Of a stretch of DNA of 64,000 nucleotides, positions 15,493 through 23,490 are shown piece by piece. The stretch comes from an uncultured Bacilli bacterium (lineage in GTDB: Bacteria > Bacillota_I > Bacilli_A > RF39 > UBA660). The stretch spans positions 1-64,000 of the forward strand of contig CALVRA010000006.1 in assembly GCA_944358415.1 (NCBI GenBank), given 5' to 3'. A model generated the notes under the pieces. That model had not been told where the DNA came from, ran no database searches, and saw nothing but the letters and a program-made list of their open reading frames with translations. Position 1 is the stretch's first letter. The number at the start of each line of letters is the position of its first letter. Position numbers and translations under genes: made by a program.

Positions 15493-15521
15493 TTGAAATT
15501 TTAGTTTAGACATGCTAAAAT
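15493..15521 (+). promoter_or_regulatory. Internal promoter of tuf
   Basis: TTGAAA (15493-15498), 17 bases, TAAAAT (15516-15521) with an extended TGC just before it. It lies in the 73-base gap between fusA and tuf and would allow extra tuf transcription. Confidence 0.8.
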
Positions 15522-15555
15522 GTTTAATGAAATAAGAAAAAGGAGGAAATAAAAA

Positions 15556-16746
15556 ATGGCAAAAGAAAAATTTGACCGTTCAAAACCACATGTTAATATT
15601 GGTACTATTGGACACGTTGACCATGGTAAAACAACATTAACTGCGGCTATTACAAAATATTTATCAGATCAAAACCCTAGCTGGGCTAAATTCGAAGCTT
15701 ATGCTGATATCGATAAAGCTCCAGAAGAAAGAGAAAGAGGTATTACTATTAATACTGCTCATATCGAATATGAGACAGCTAATAGACACTATGCTCACGT
15801 TGACTGCCCAGGCCACGCTGACTATGTTAAAAACATGATCACTGGTGCTGCACAAATGGATGGTGCTATCTTAGTTATTGCGGCTACAGATGGACCTATG
15901 GCACAAACTCGTGAACACATCTTACTATCTCGTCAAGTTGGAGTACCTCGTATGGTTGTATTCTTAAACAAATGCGATATGGTAGATGACGAAGAATTAT
16001 TAGACTTAGTTGAAATGGAAGTAAGAGAACTATTAACTGAATATGGTTATGATGGTGACAATACTCCAATCATCAGAGGTTCTGCTTTAAAAGCTTTAGA
16101 AGGAGACGCTAATTACGAAGCTAAAATTGGTGAATTAATGGAAGCTGTTGATTCTTGGATTGAAACTCCAGTTCGTGATAATGACAAACCATTCTTAATG
16201 CCAATTGAAGATGTATTCACTATTACTGGACGTGGTACAGTTGTTACTGGACGTGTTGAACGTGGTGAATTAAAATTAAATGAAGAAGTTGAAATCGTTG
16301 GTCTTAAACCTACTAAGAAAACAGTTGTTACTGGTATCGAAATGTTTAGAAAACAATTAGACTTCACTGAAGCTGGAGACAATACTGGTTTATTACTGCG
16401 TGGTGTTTCACGTGACGAGGTTGAAAGAGGACAAGTTATTGCTAAACCAGGATCAGTTACTCCACATACTAAGTTCAAAGCTCAAGTTTATGTACTTAGT
16501 AAAGAAGAAGGTGGAAGACATACTCCATTCTTCAGTAACTACCGTCCACAATTCTACTTCCGTACAACTGATGTAACTGGTGTTATTGAACTACCTGAAG
16601 GTGTTGAAATGGTAATGCCTGGTGACAATGTTGAAATGACAGTAGAATTAATCGCACCAATTGCTATTGAAAATGGTACTAAATTCTCTATCCGTGAAGG
16701 TGGTAGAACAGTTGGTGCTGGTAACGTTTCAGAAGTTATCGAATAA
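15556..16746 (+). CDS. tuf: Translation elongation factor Tu
   Basis: Delivers aminoacyl-tRNA to the ribosome. The 396-residue protein has GHVDHGKTT (about residues 19-27), [20 protein letters not shown] and NKCD, plus the beta-barrel domains 2 and 3 through [28 protein letters not shown] sits upstream. Codon use is noticeably richer in C-ending codons than the surrounding genes, as in other highly expressed genes of this window. Confidence 0.98.
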   Translation: MAKEKFDRSKPHVNIGTIGHVDHGKTTLTAAITKYLSDQNPSWAKFEAYADIDKAPEERERGITINTAHIEYETANRHYAHVDCPGHADYVKNMITGAAQMDGAILVIAATDGPMAQTREHILLSRQVGVPRMVVFLNKCDMVDDEELLDLVEMEVRELLTEYGYDGDNTPIIRGSALKALEGDANYEAKIGELMEAVDSWIETPVRDNDKPFLMPIEDVFTITGRGTVVTGRVERGELKLNEEVEIVGLKPTKKTVVTGIEMFRKQLDFTEAGDNTGLLLRGVSRDEVERGQVIAKPGSVTPHTKFKAQVYVLSKEEGGRHTPFFSNYRPQFYFRTTDVTGVIELPEGVEMVMPGDNVEMTVELIAPIAIENGTKFSIREGGRTVGAGNVSEVIE

Positions 16747-16760
16747 TAATTGTTTATTAA

Positions 16761-16788
16761 AATCAGAGATTTATTCTCTGGTTTTTTC
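16761..16788 (+). terminator. Intrinsic terminator of the str operon
   Basis: AATCAGAGA (16761-16769) pairs with TCTCTGGTT (16775-16783, one G-T pair), followed by a T run. Confidence 0.8.
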
Positions 16789-16837
16789 TTGCTTTATTTT
16801 TGTTTTTATTGTATATTTATAATAGGGAGGAATAAAG

Positions 16838-17206
16838 ATGAATAAAAAGGGACTTAATAAAGAATTTAAGAATTATGAGAGAAATGTAACAATTGTTTTA
16901 GTTGTTTTAACAGCTATTAGTTTAATAATTGATTTTATTGCATATACTGGTATGGTATATAGTGATGGAACTTTATATAATACTGATGCAATAAGGGTTA
17001 TTATGAATAGCGGTTTATTTATGTTATTAATTTGGGTAGATAATATTGCTATTTATATAACTAATTTATTTTATTTTGCTGGTATTATCTCTTCTAAACG
17101 TGATATGATTGTTAAAATTGCTTTTATGATTTTCTCTGTTCTTTCAACAATTTTAATTAATCTTCAAATTGTTAATTTAATAGCTGATTTGTTTGGAATA
17201 TTTTAA
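16838..17206 (+). CDS. Small integral membrane protein of unknown function
   Basis: The 122 residues contain three or four hydrophobic segments (about 17-37, 50-75 possibly two, 90-118) and a basic N-terminus (NKKGLNKEFKNYERN). No catalytic or binding motif is visible and I do not recognise the family. TAGGGAGG is placed well before ATG 16838, so the gene is probably real. TATAAT at 16818-16823 may serve as its -10, but it lies too close to the ribosome binding site for certainty. It stands alone between the str operon and hisS. Confidence 0.6.
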   Translation: MNKKGLNKEFKNYERNVTIVLVVLTAISLIIDFIAYTGMVYSDGTLYNTDAIRVIMNSGLFMLLIWVDNIAIYITNLFYFAGIISSKRDMIVKIAFMIFSVLSTILINLQIVNLIADLFGIF

Positions 17207-17231
17207 AAGATAATATGTTAAATAACGTGTG

Positions 17232-17264
17232 GCGTAAATTTAAAATAGCACTGTAAATTTACGC
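17232..17264. terminator. Long hairpin between the small membrane gene and hisS
   Basis: GCGTAAATTTA (17232-17242) pairs perfectly with TAAATTTACGC (17254-17264) over an 11-base loop. No proper T run follows, so it may end transcription inefficiently or act as an RNA-stabilising 3' stem. Confidence 0.45.
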
Positions 17265-17286
17265 TATTATATTACTATTTTTCTGA

Positions 17287-17314
17287 TTGATAGAAGAAAT
17301 TTTTATGTTACAAT
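17287..17314 (+). promoter_or_regulatory. Upstream promoter candidate before hisS
   Basis: TTGATA (17287-17292), a 16-base spacer, TACAAT (17309-17314) with extended TGT. Transcription from here would meet a hairpin with a T run at 17335-17361 after only about 40 bases. Confidence 0.4.
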
Positions 17315-17334
17315 AAGCGATATTTGATATTTGT

Positions 17335-17361
17335 CACTTGTGAATTTTTACAAGTGCTTTT
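17335..17361 (+). terminator. Hairpin with T run upstream of hisS (terminator or attenuator)
   Basis: CACTTGT (17335-17341) pairs with ACAAGTG (17350-17356), followed by CTTTTA. It lies between two promoter candidates. No T-box sequence is present around it. Confidence 0.5.
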
Positions 17362-17377
17362 AATATTGGCTATTTTA

Positions 17378-17406
17378 TTGACTTTTATCTTTAAAACCAA
17401 TATAAT
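17378..17406 (+). promoter_or_regulatory. Main promoter of the hisS-aspS operon
   Basis: TTGACT (17378-17383), 17 bases, TATAAT (17401-17406). The start near 17413 lies about 20 bases before hisS. Confidence 0.85.
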
Positions 17407-17431
17407 TTTAAATAGTGAAAGGGTGTTTATT

Positions 17432-18712
17432 ATGTTACAAAAACCAAAAGGAACTTATGATATATATGGAGATAAAGCGGAAACTTATCTTTATTTTAGA
17501 AAATTAGTAGAGGCACTTATGGATAAATATAATGCGAAGTTTTTTGAAACGCCAATATTTGAAGCTAGCGAGCTTTTTCATAGAGGAGTAGGAGAGACTA
17601 CTGATATTGTAAGTAAAGAAACTTATGATTTTAAAGATAGAGGAGATAGAAATTTAACTTTGAGACCAGAAGGAACTGCTGGAATTGTTAGGGCTTTTAT
17701 AGAAAATAAATTATATGCAGGAAATTTGCCTTTAAAAGCTTGGTATTTGGGTCCAATGTTTAGATATGAAAGACCGCAAGCTGGTAGATATAGAGAATTT
17801 TATCAGTTTGGATTTGAGGCTTTTGGGTCTTTTGATGCAATGATGGATGCGGAAGTTATTGGAATTGTCTATAATTTATTTAAAATACTTGGTTTAAAAG
17901 GTGTGAGTGTGAATATAAATACTTTAGGTGATAAAGAGTCCAGGGAAAATTATAGAAAAGCTTTACTTGAGTATTTCAAGCCGTATTTAAATGATTTATG
18001 CGATGATTGCAGAAGAAGATATGAAAAAAATCCACTTCGTATTTTAGATTGTAAAGTTGATAGTAATAATGAGATTATGAAAGATGCTCCAAAAATGGTA
18101 GATTATTTGAATGAGGAAAGTAAAGAACATTTTGAAAAAGTTTTGAAGTATTTATCTGATATGGGTATTAGTTATAAGGTAAATTCTAATATTGTCAGAG
18201 GTCTTGATTATTATACACATACAGTTTTTGAAGTAGTGGCTGATATTGATGGTTTTGGAGCTCAAAATACTTTGGCGGCAGGTGGAAGATATAATCATTT
18301 AGTAGAGTTTGTTGGTGGACCTAGTATGCCTGGCGTTGGTTTTGCTTTGGGAATTGAAAGGTTATTTTTAGCTTTAGAAGCTGAGGAAATTGATATTAGG
18401 GAAAAGATTAATCCTGATGTTTATATTTTCAGTGTAGGTGATGAATTTAAAGGAAATGTTTTAAGTTTAGCTAATGATTTAAGGATGGCTGGGTTTAATG
18501 TAGATATTGATTATAATAGTAAAAGTTTTAAAAGTAATTTTAAGAAAGCTGATAGTCTTTTAGTACACTTTATTATAATTATTGGTGAAGAGGAAGTTAA
18601 ATCGAAGATTTTAACTATAAAGAATAATATTACAAAAGAGGAATATAAAGTTAAGTTAGATGAAATAATCGAATTTTTAGATGAAAAAATAGGTGATGAG
18701 GATGAAGATTAA
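17432..18712 (+). CDS. hisS: Histidyl-tRNA synthetase
   Basis: A class II synthetase that charges tRNA-His. The 426-residue product starts MLQKPKGTYDIYGDKAETYL at ATG 17432, after GAAAGGGTG; the open frame extends to 17324, but that part covers the promoter and leader hairpin. Motif 2 is in MFRYERPQAGRYREFYQFG, the histidine-binding loop in SNIVRGLDYYTHTVFE, and motif 3 in GFALGIERLFLA. The C-terminal anticodon-binding domain follows. The stop overlaps the start region of aspS, as in the widely conserved hisS-aspS operon. Confidence 0.97.
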   Translation: MLQKPKGTYDIYGDKAETYLYFRKLVEALMDKYNAKFFETPIFEASELFHRGVGETTDIVSKETYDFKDRGDRNLTLRPEGTAGIVRAFIENKLYAGNLPLKAWYLGPMFRYERPQAGRYREFYQFGFEAFGSFDAMMDAEVIGIVYNLFKILGLKGVSVNINTLGDKESRENYRKALLEYFKPYLNDLCDDCRRRYEKNPLRILDCKVDSNNEIMKDAPKMVDYLNEESKEHFEKVLKYLSDMGISYKVNSNIVRGLDYYTHTVFEVVADIDGFGAQNTLAAGGRYNHLVEFVGGPSMPGVGFALGIERLFLALEAEEIDIREKINPDVYIFSVGDEFKGNVLSLANDLRMAGFNVDIDYNSKSFKSNFKKADSLLVHFIIIIGEEEVKSKILTIKNNITKEEYKVKLDEIIEFLDEKIGDEDED

Positions 18713-20426
18713 TAATACTAGTTTAAGCAAAAAAAATGAGGGTGAGATAGTTACTCTTTATGGCTGGGTTAATAAAAAAAGAGATTTAGGTGGACTTATT
18801 TTTATTGATTTAAGGGATAGAAGTGGAATTATTCAATTAGTCATTGATCCAGCAAGTGATGTTTATGAAAAGGCCAGTGAGCTTAAAAGTGAATATGTTA
18901 TAAAGGTAAATGGTAAGGTTGTTTTAAGAAAGGAAGCAAATTCTAATTTAAAAACAGGGGAGGTTGAGGTTGAAGTTTCTTCATTAGAGATTTTGAATAA
19001 GTGTTTAGATTTGCCATTTGATTTAAATAATGTGACAGCTTTAGAAGAGACTAGATTAAAATATCGTTATTTAGATTTAAGAAGAGAAGAAATGAAAAAT
19101 AATTTATTAGTAAGGCATAGGGTTTTACAAAGTGTGCGAAATTATTTGAATTCTTTAGATTTTATGGAAATTGAGACACCAATACTTTGTAAGTCGACTC
19201 CTGAGGGGGCAAGAGATTATTTGGTTCCATCTAGGGTAAACAAGGGATGTTTTTATGCATTGCCACAGTCACCTCAACTTTTTAAGCAAATTTTAATGAT
19301 GGGTTCTTTGGAAAAATATTATCAAATTGCGAGATGTTTTAGAGATGAGGATTTAAGAGCGGATAGGCAGCCAGAATTTACACAGATAGATATGGAAATG
19401 AGTTTTTTATCGCAAGATGAGATTATGAGTATTACTGAGGGTTTGCTTTATAATTTGTTTAAAGATGTGAAAGGAATAGAAATTAGCCTACCTATTAATC
19501 GAATGACTTATGATGAGGCAATCAATTTATATGGTTCAGATAAGCCTGATTTGAGATTTGAAAATAGAATTTATGATATTACTTTAGATTTTAAGGAAAG
19601 TGATTTCAGTTTATTTAATAATATTATTAATGAGGGTGGAATTATTAATGCTTTAGTTTTTAATGCGGCAGATAAGTATTCTAGGAAAGATATTGATAAG
19701 TTAGGTGAATATGTAAAAACTTATGGGGCTAAGGCACTTGCTTTTCTTAAATATAATGGGGAGTTTTCTGGAAGTATTTCAAAGTTCGTAGATGAGAAAA
19801 TAGGAGATAGTTTAGTTAAAAAGTTAGATTTAAAAGATAATGATTTGATTTTAATTATTGCAGGCGATAAGAAAATGGTTAAGACATCTTTAGGGGCTTT
19901 AAGAATTAAGATGGCGAGAGATTTAAAAATGATAGATAATAATAAATTTGCCTTTACTTGGGTTACGGATTTTCCAATGTTTGAGTATAGTAGTGAGGAA
20001 GAGAGATATATTGCTTGTCATCATCCATTTACTTTACCAAAGGATATTAATAGTTTATCTGATAAAGAAAATGCGAAAGCTTATGCTTATGATATTGTTA
20101 TAAATGGGTATGAAGCTGGAGGTGGAAGCCTTAGAATATATGACCCTGATATGCAGGAAAAGGTTTTAGAAGAGCTTGGATTTAGTAAGGAAAGTGCGGA
20201 GAAGCAGTTTGGTTTTTTAATTAATGCTTTGAATTATGGATGTCCACCTCACGGCGGACTAGCACTTGGGCTTGAGAGATTAGTTATGATTTTATGTGGG
20301 ACGGAGAATATTCGTGATGTGATTGCTTTTCCTAAGACTACTAGTGCTTCTTGTTTGATGACTGATGCACCAAGTGAGGTTTCTTTAAAACAGTTAGAGG
20401 AGTTACATATAAAACTTAATGATTAG
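18702..20426 (+). CDS. aspS: Aspartyl-tRNA synthetase (bacterial type)
   Basis: A class II synthetase of 574 residues. The N-terminal OB fold (LYGWVNKKRDLGGLIFIDLRDRSG) binds the anticodon. The catalytic core has FRDEDLRADRQPEFTQIDME (motif 2), the bacterial GAD insertion, and GGLALGLERLVMILCG (motif 3). ATG 18702 follows AGGTGATGAGG and lies inside the end of hisS, so translation is coupled; ATG 18696 is possible. Whether it also mischarges tRNA-Asn cannot be judged here. The operon continues into the two AAA+ genes after 24 bases. Confidence 0.97.
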   Translation: MKINNTSLSKKNEGEIVTLYGWVNKKRDLGGLIFIDLRDRSGIIQLVIDPASDVYEKASELKSEYVIKVNGKVVLRKEANSNLKTGEVEVEVSSLEILNKCLDLPFDLNNVTALEETRLKYRYLDLRREEMKNNLLVRHRVLQSVRNYLNSLDFMEIETPILCKSTPEGARDYLVPSRVNKGCFYALPQSPQLFKQILMMGSLEKYYQIARCFRDEDLRADRQPEFTQIDMEMSFLSQDEIMSITEGLLYNLFKDVKGIEISLPINRMTYDEAINLYGSDKPDLRFENRIYDITLDFKESDFSLFNNIINEGGIINALVFNAADKYSRKDIDKLGEYVKTYGAKALAFLKYNGEFSGSISKFVDEKIGDSLVKKLDLKDNDLILIIAGDKKMVKTSLGALRIKMARDLKMIDNNKFAFTWVTDFPMFEYSSEEERYIACHHPFTLPKDINSLSDKENAKAYAYDIVINGYEAGGGSLRIYDPDMQEKVLEELGFSKESAEKQFGFLINALNYGCPPHGGLALGLERLVMILCGTENIRDVIAFPKTTSASCLMTDAPSEVSLKQLEELHIKLND

Positions 20427-20450
20427 AGGCTTAAAGATAAGGTGGTTTAT

Positions 20451-21395
20451 ATGCAAGATTATTTAATTTATGAATTACTTAAAGATGAACTTAGAATTCA
20501 AGATAAAGCTTTAAGAAAATTGATTTGGCTTTTTAATAAAATATTTTATTCAGAATGTGATTTTAAACAGAATATTTTACTTATTGGAAAAAGAGGAAGT
20601 GGTAAGACGACAATGCTTAAAAAAGTAGCAGAGTTGATGAAAATTCCAATGGGTGAAGTTTATAATATGTTTGGAATGGATGGATATAATGGGGATTTAT
20701 TTGTAAATGGAATTTATCAAATGATGAATGATAGTAGTGATGGACGTGGAATTTTGCTTCTGCACGATTTTCAGAATAATTTTATATATGATACTAGTGA
20801 TGGCTTTAATTCTATGATTGCATCTGGGATTATGCAAATTGGTGATGGGGCATTTTATAATACTTCTAATATTACTATTGTAGGTGAGATTGATACTAAT
20901 AATGTGACAGATTTGTTTCCTAAAGATAGAGATTATCTAGCAGATTTTGAAAATTATAGATTTATGTCACCTACGCTTAATCTTTTACACGATTATATTT
21001 CTGATGATAATAAGATTTATGTGGATGAGAATAATAATAAAGTGGCTAGTTTAGGTCTTGAGAAGTATGTGGCTGATAGAATTAGAAATAGTTTTTTGTC
21101 TACATGTACTCAAAATGCTTTTGGGGAAAAAATTTATATGGATGATATGAATATGGAGGTAATATTAAGTGCTTTAAAGTCTCCTTTATCTGATTTAAAC
21201 TTATACCGTGATGATTTAAGTAAGGATTATTTGTTATCTGATGCTTTTGTTAAAGAAATTGCCTATCAAATTATGGAAAGTGGTGAGGGACTTCATTATG
21301 TTCGAAAGGCGGCTTTGGATACTATTTTTCGTGATTTTAAGTATAATAATAAAATTTTAAAAAAAGATTCTTTATTTAGTGTAAATAAAAAGTAG
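20451..21395 (+). CDS. ClpX/HslU-like AAA+ protein with altered catalytic motifs, copy 1
   Basis: This 314-residue protein has one AAA+ module. Walker A is LIGKRGSGKTTMLKKVAE (about residues 46-63), and GYNGDLFVNGIYQMM corresponds to the pore-side G-Y-V-G-E-D-V-E-N region of ClpX. Walker B reads GILLLHDFQN, where ClpX has G-I-V-Y-I-D-E-I-D: both acidic positions are changed (D to H, E to D). NITIVGEID fits sensor 1. At sensor 2, where ClpX has GARGLR, it reads GEGLHY, so the arginine is lost. There is no N-terminal zinc domain and no IGF-type loop for ClpP. It probably binds ATP but hydrolyses it poorly. AAGGTGG fixes ATG 20451. Copy 2 follows ten bases later. Confidence 0.7.
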   Translation: MQDYLIYELLKDELRIQDKALRKLIWLFNKIFYSECDFKQNILLIGKRGSGKTTMLKKVAELMKIPMGEVYNMFGMDGYNGDLFVNGIYQMMNDSSDGRGILLLHDFQNNFIYDTSDGFNSMIASGIMQIGDGAFYNTSNITIVGEIDTNNVTDLFPKDRDYLADFENYRFMSPTLNLLHDYISDDNKIYVDENNNKVASLGLEKYVADRIRNSFLSTCTQNAFGEKIYMDDMNMEVILSALKSPLSDLNLYRDDLSKDYLLSDAFVKEIAYQIMESGEGLHYVRKAALDTIFRDFKYNNKILKKDSLFSVNKK

Positions 21396-21405
21396 TGGTG
21401 ATTTT

Positions 21406-22335
21406 ATGAATACAAAAGATATTTATAGTGAGCTTTCTAGTTTACTTTGTAATCAAGATAGAGTTTTAAAAGATTTGATTTTGACTTTAGCTAATAACAG
21501 AAAAGTAGCTAGGCCTAAGAATGTGTTATTGGTGGGACCGCTTGGAAGTGGTAAGACAACAATGGTTCAATTGGTGGCAAATAGAATGGATATTCCTTTG
21601 GCTGAGGTTTCTGGATTTTGTACTTTTAATGGAGTGAACAATAAAGTTTTATATGATGCTTTTTCGAAGTTATATGTTTTGAACGAAAGTGAGAATTGCT
21701 CTGGGATTGTTTTAATTCATGATATGCGAGAATGCTTTTTATATGGGGGATTTTCTGCTTTGGAGTCTTTGATTACCTCTGCAATGTTTACTTATGAAAA
21801 TCATTTTTTAGATTTATCTAAAACGATGTTTATTGGTGAGGTTGACAATAATGGCTTTGAGGACTGTTTTTTACCTAAACCAGAATATACGCTTGATAGG
21901 TTAGAAGAGGCTATAATGACTTTGGATTATTCTGGTGATGAGGTTAAGAAAATTATTGAGGATTTGGTTTTATTTGGGAATGAGAATGATGATGCGGAAG
22001 AGGTTTATACACCAAAATATAGGACAGCTTTAAGGAATACTTTTTTATCGGTGGAATGTAATAAAGTTTTTCATAAGAAAATTTTTATGGATAATATGAA
22101 GCTAGAGGATATTAAAAAAGCTTTGAATTCACCAATTTCTGAACTTAAAGTATATTCAGATGATTTATGCGAAGAATATATGACCTCGTCTAGATTTATT
22201 AATTCGGTTGCTAGTCATATAAAGGAAAGTATGGTAGGACTTCATGATTTAGATGCGGCAGTGACAGAAGTTGCTGATTTCGATAATAGTAGAAAGGTTA
22301 AAGTTTATAAAGATAATTCTTTAATGAGATTATGA
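21406..22335 (+). CDS. ClpX/HslU-like AAA+ protein with altered catalytic motifs, copy 2
   Basis: A 309-residue paralogue of the preceding gene with the same layout. Walker A is LVGPLGSGKTTMVQLVAN (about 43-60), the Walker B position is GIVLIHDMRE (again HD in place of DE), sensor 1 is near MFIGEVDNNGF, and the sensor-2 position is MVGLHDLDAA without arginine. Matching blocks in the two proteins (NTFLS, IFMDNMKLEDIKKALNSPIS against IYMDDMNMEVILSALKSPLS) show an old tandem duplication. Tight linkage suggests a hetero-oligomer. It overlaps the next gene by four bases, placing a TtcA-like enzyme in the same operon. The function is unknown; an inactive clamp or scaffold is one possibility. Confidence 0.7.
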   Translation: MNTKDIYSELSSLLCNQDRVLKDLILTLANNRKVARPKNVLLVGPLGSGKTTMVQLVANRMDIPLAEVSGFCTFNGVNNKVLYDAFSKLYVLNESENCSGIVLIHDMRECFLYGGFSALESLITSAMFTYENHFLDLSKTMFIGEVDNNGFEDCFLPKPEYTLDRLEEAIMTLDYSGDEVKKIIEDLVLFGNENDDAEEVYTPKYRTALRNTFLSVECNKVFHKKIFMDNMKLEDIKKALNSPISELKVYSDDLCEEYMTSSRFINSVASHIKESMVGLHDLDAAVTEVADFDNSRKVKVYKDNSLMRL

Positions 22336-22337
22336 AT

Positions 22338-23135
22338 ATGGAAAAAGTTAAGGAAATAGAGCGTAGTATTATTAAGAAGTTTAGACCTTCTATTTGGCAT
22401 CCTTTTGTGAAAGCTATAAATGATTATAATTTGATTGAAGAAAATGATAAGATTGCAGTGTGTATAAGTGGTGGTAAAGATTCATTTTTATTAGCTAAAT
22501 GTTTAGAAGAACTTCAAAGACATGGAAAGGTTAATTTTGAACTAAAATATATTATTATGAATCCTGGTTATACGGATGATGTTTTAAATAAATTAAAGGA
22601 AAATTTGGAAATTTTAAAAATATCTGCAGATATTTTTAAAAGTCCTATTTTTAACTTTATTGATGATAAGAAAAATCCATGTTATTTGTGTGCAAAAATG
22701 AGAAGAGGTTATTTATATAGTTATGCGGAAAAGTTAGGGTGTAATAAGATTGCTTTAGGTCATCATTTTGATGATGCTTTAGAAACTATTTTAATGAATT
22801 TAATTTATAATGGGATGTATGCTGGTATGCTTCCTAAGTTAAAAAGTGATAATTTTGAAGGAATGGAGTTAATTAGACCTTTGTTTTTAGTTAGGGAAAA
22901 GGAAATAAAGGAGTGGGCCAAATATAATAATCTATCTTTTGTAGATTGTGGATGTTTTGTAGCACAGAAGAATAGTGGTAAACGTATTTTGATGAAACAG
23001 TTAGTTGATGAATTAAAAGACTACTATATTGATGCGGATAGAAATATTTTTAATTCTCTTAGTAATGTTAAACTTAATAAAGTTATTAAATATTATGAAA
23101 ATGGTGAAGAAAATAGTTTTTTAGATAAGTATTAG
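22338..23135 (+). CDS. TtcA-family tRNA thiolation/adenylating PP-loop protein
   Basis: An ATP pyrophosphatase of the TtcA/TtuA group, which adenylates a tRNA base before sulphur insertion. The PP-loop is AVCISGGKDSFLLAKCL (about residues 35-51). CYLCAKMRRGYLY gives the paired cysteines that bind the Fe-S cluster or persulphide, and LGHHFDDALETILMNLIYNG and MLPKL are family blocks. At 265 residues it is a normal length. The start is ATG 22338 or 22332, in the last codons of the second AAA+ gene. The exact modification (2-thiocytidine or another) is not decided by sequence. It is the last gene of the hisS operon. Confidence 0.8.
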   Translation: MEKVKEIERSIIKKFRPSIWHPFVKAINDYNLIEENDKIAVCISGGKDSFLLAKCLEELQRHGKVNFELKYIIMNPGYTDDVLNKLKENLEILKISADIFKSPIFNFIDDKKNPCYLCAKMRRGYLYSYAEKLGCNKIALGHHFDDALETILMNLIYNGMYAGMLPKLKSDNFEGMELIRPLFLVREKEIKEWAKYNNLSFVDCGCFVAQKNSGKRILMKQLVDELKDYYIDADRNIFNSLSNVKLNKVIKYYENGEENSFLDKY

Positions 23136-23225
23136 TTATGATTTAATTGTTATAGTTTTTAATAAGTAAATTTTAAGAAAATAATGTGAAGTTTTGTAAA
23201 GATACTGTTCAAAAAGATATATATA

Positions 23226-23234
23226 TGGTATAAT
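23226..23234 (+). promoter_or_regulatory. Extended -10 promoter of the 6S-like RNA
   Basis: TGGTATAAT at 23226-23234 places the start at about 23241, exactly where the 5' closing strand of the RNA begins. The -35 is poor (TTCAAA, 23208-23213). Confidence 0.6.
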
Positions 23235-23240
23235 TTAATT

Positions 23241-23410
23241 GTCTAAAAGAAGAATACCATTATGAAAAACCTACTAAGTATAACGATTGGGAATCTAATT
23301 CACTGATGGTGTAGAATACTTTAATTTATTAAAGGATCCTAAAATTGGTGATGTGGTGCCCACCTGGGAGATCAGGTTTTTAATTCGTTAAGGTTTCTCT
23401 TTTGGACTTT
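23241..23410 (+). ncRNA. ssrS: 6S RNA-like transcript
   Basis: This intergenic stretch has no coding frame but folds by hand into the 6S plan. GTCTAAAAGA (23241-23250) pairs with TCTTTTGGAC (23398-23407) as the closing stem. AAAAACCT (23265-23272) pairs with AGGTTTTT (23374-23381). A large open bubble follows, with GTGGTGCCCACCTGGGAGATC on its 3' side. Inside, TCACTGAT pairs with ATTGGTGA, and an apical hairpin around CTTTAAT-TT-ATTAAAG tops it. Such an open-promoter mimic binds RNA polymerase holoenzyme in stationary phase. The position after hisS-aspS is also where Bacillus carries a 6S gene. Not verified by covariance search. Confidence 0.65.
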
Positions 23411-23418
23411 TCTTATTT

Positions 23419-23450
23419 GAAAAGTTCTTGAAATTCAAGGGCTTTTCTTT
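23419..23450 (+). terminator. Terminator of the 6S-like RNA
   Basis: GAAAAGTTCTTGA (23419-23431) pairs over its full length with TCAAGGGCTTTTC (23435-23447, with G-T pairs), followed by TTTA. Its 5' arm can also pair with TTTTC of the 6S closing region. Confidence 0.65.
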
Positions 23451-23465
23451 ACTTTGAATAAAAAT

Positions 23466-23490
23466 AAAAGAATTAGTTTTTAGCTAATTC
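23466..23490 (-). terminator. Terminator of rnhC
   Basis: AAGAATTAG and CTAATTCTT form a stem that contains the rnhC stop codon. On the minus strand it is followed by T-rich sequence. Confidence 0.6.

Noticed and set aside
17281..17431. T-box riboswitch before hisS
   Set aside because: The leader lacks a T-box sequence and specifier-loop structure, and the main promoter starts only about 20 bases before the gene.
20451..22335. The two AAA+ proteins as ordinary ClpX
   Set aside because: They lack the zinc-binding domain, the ClpP-contact loop, the Walker B DE pair and the sensor-2 arginine.
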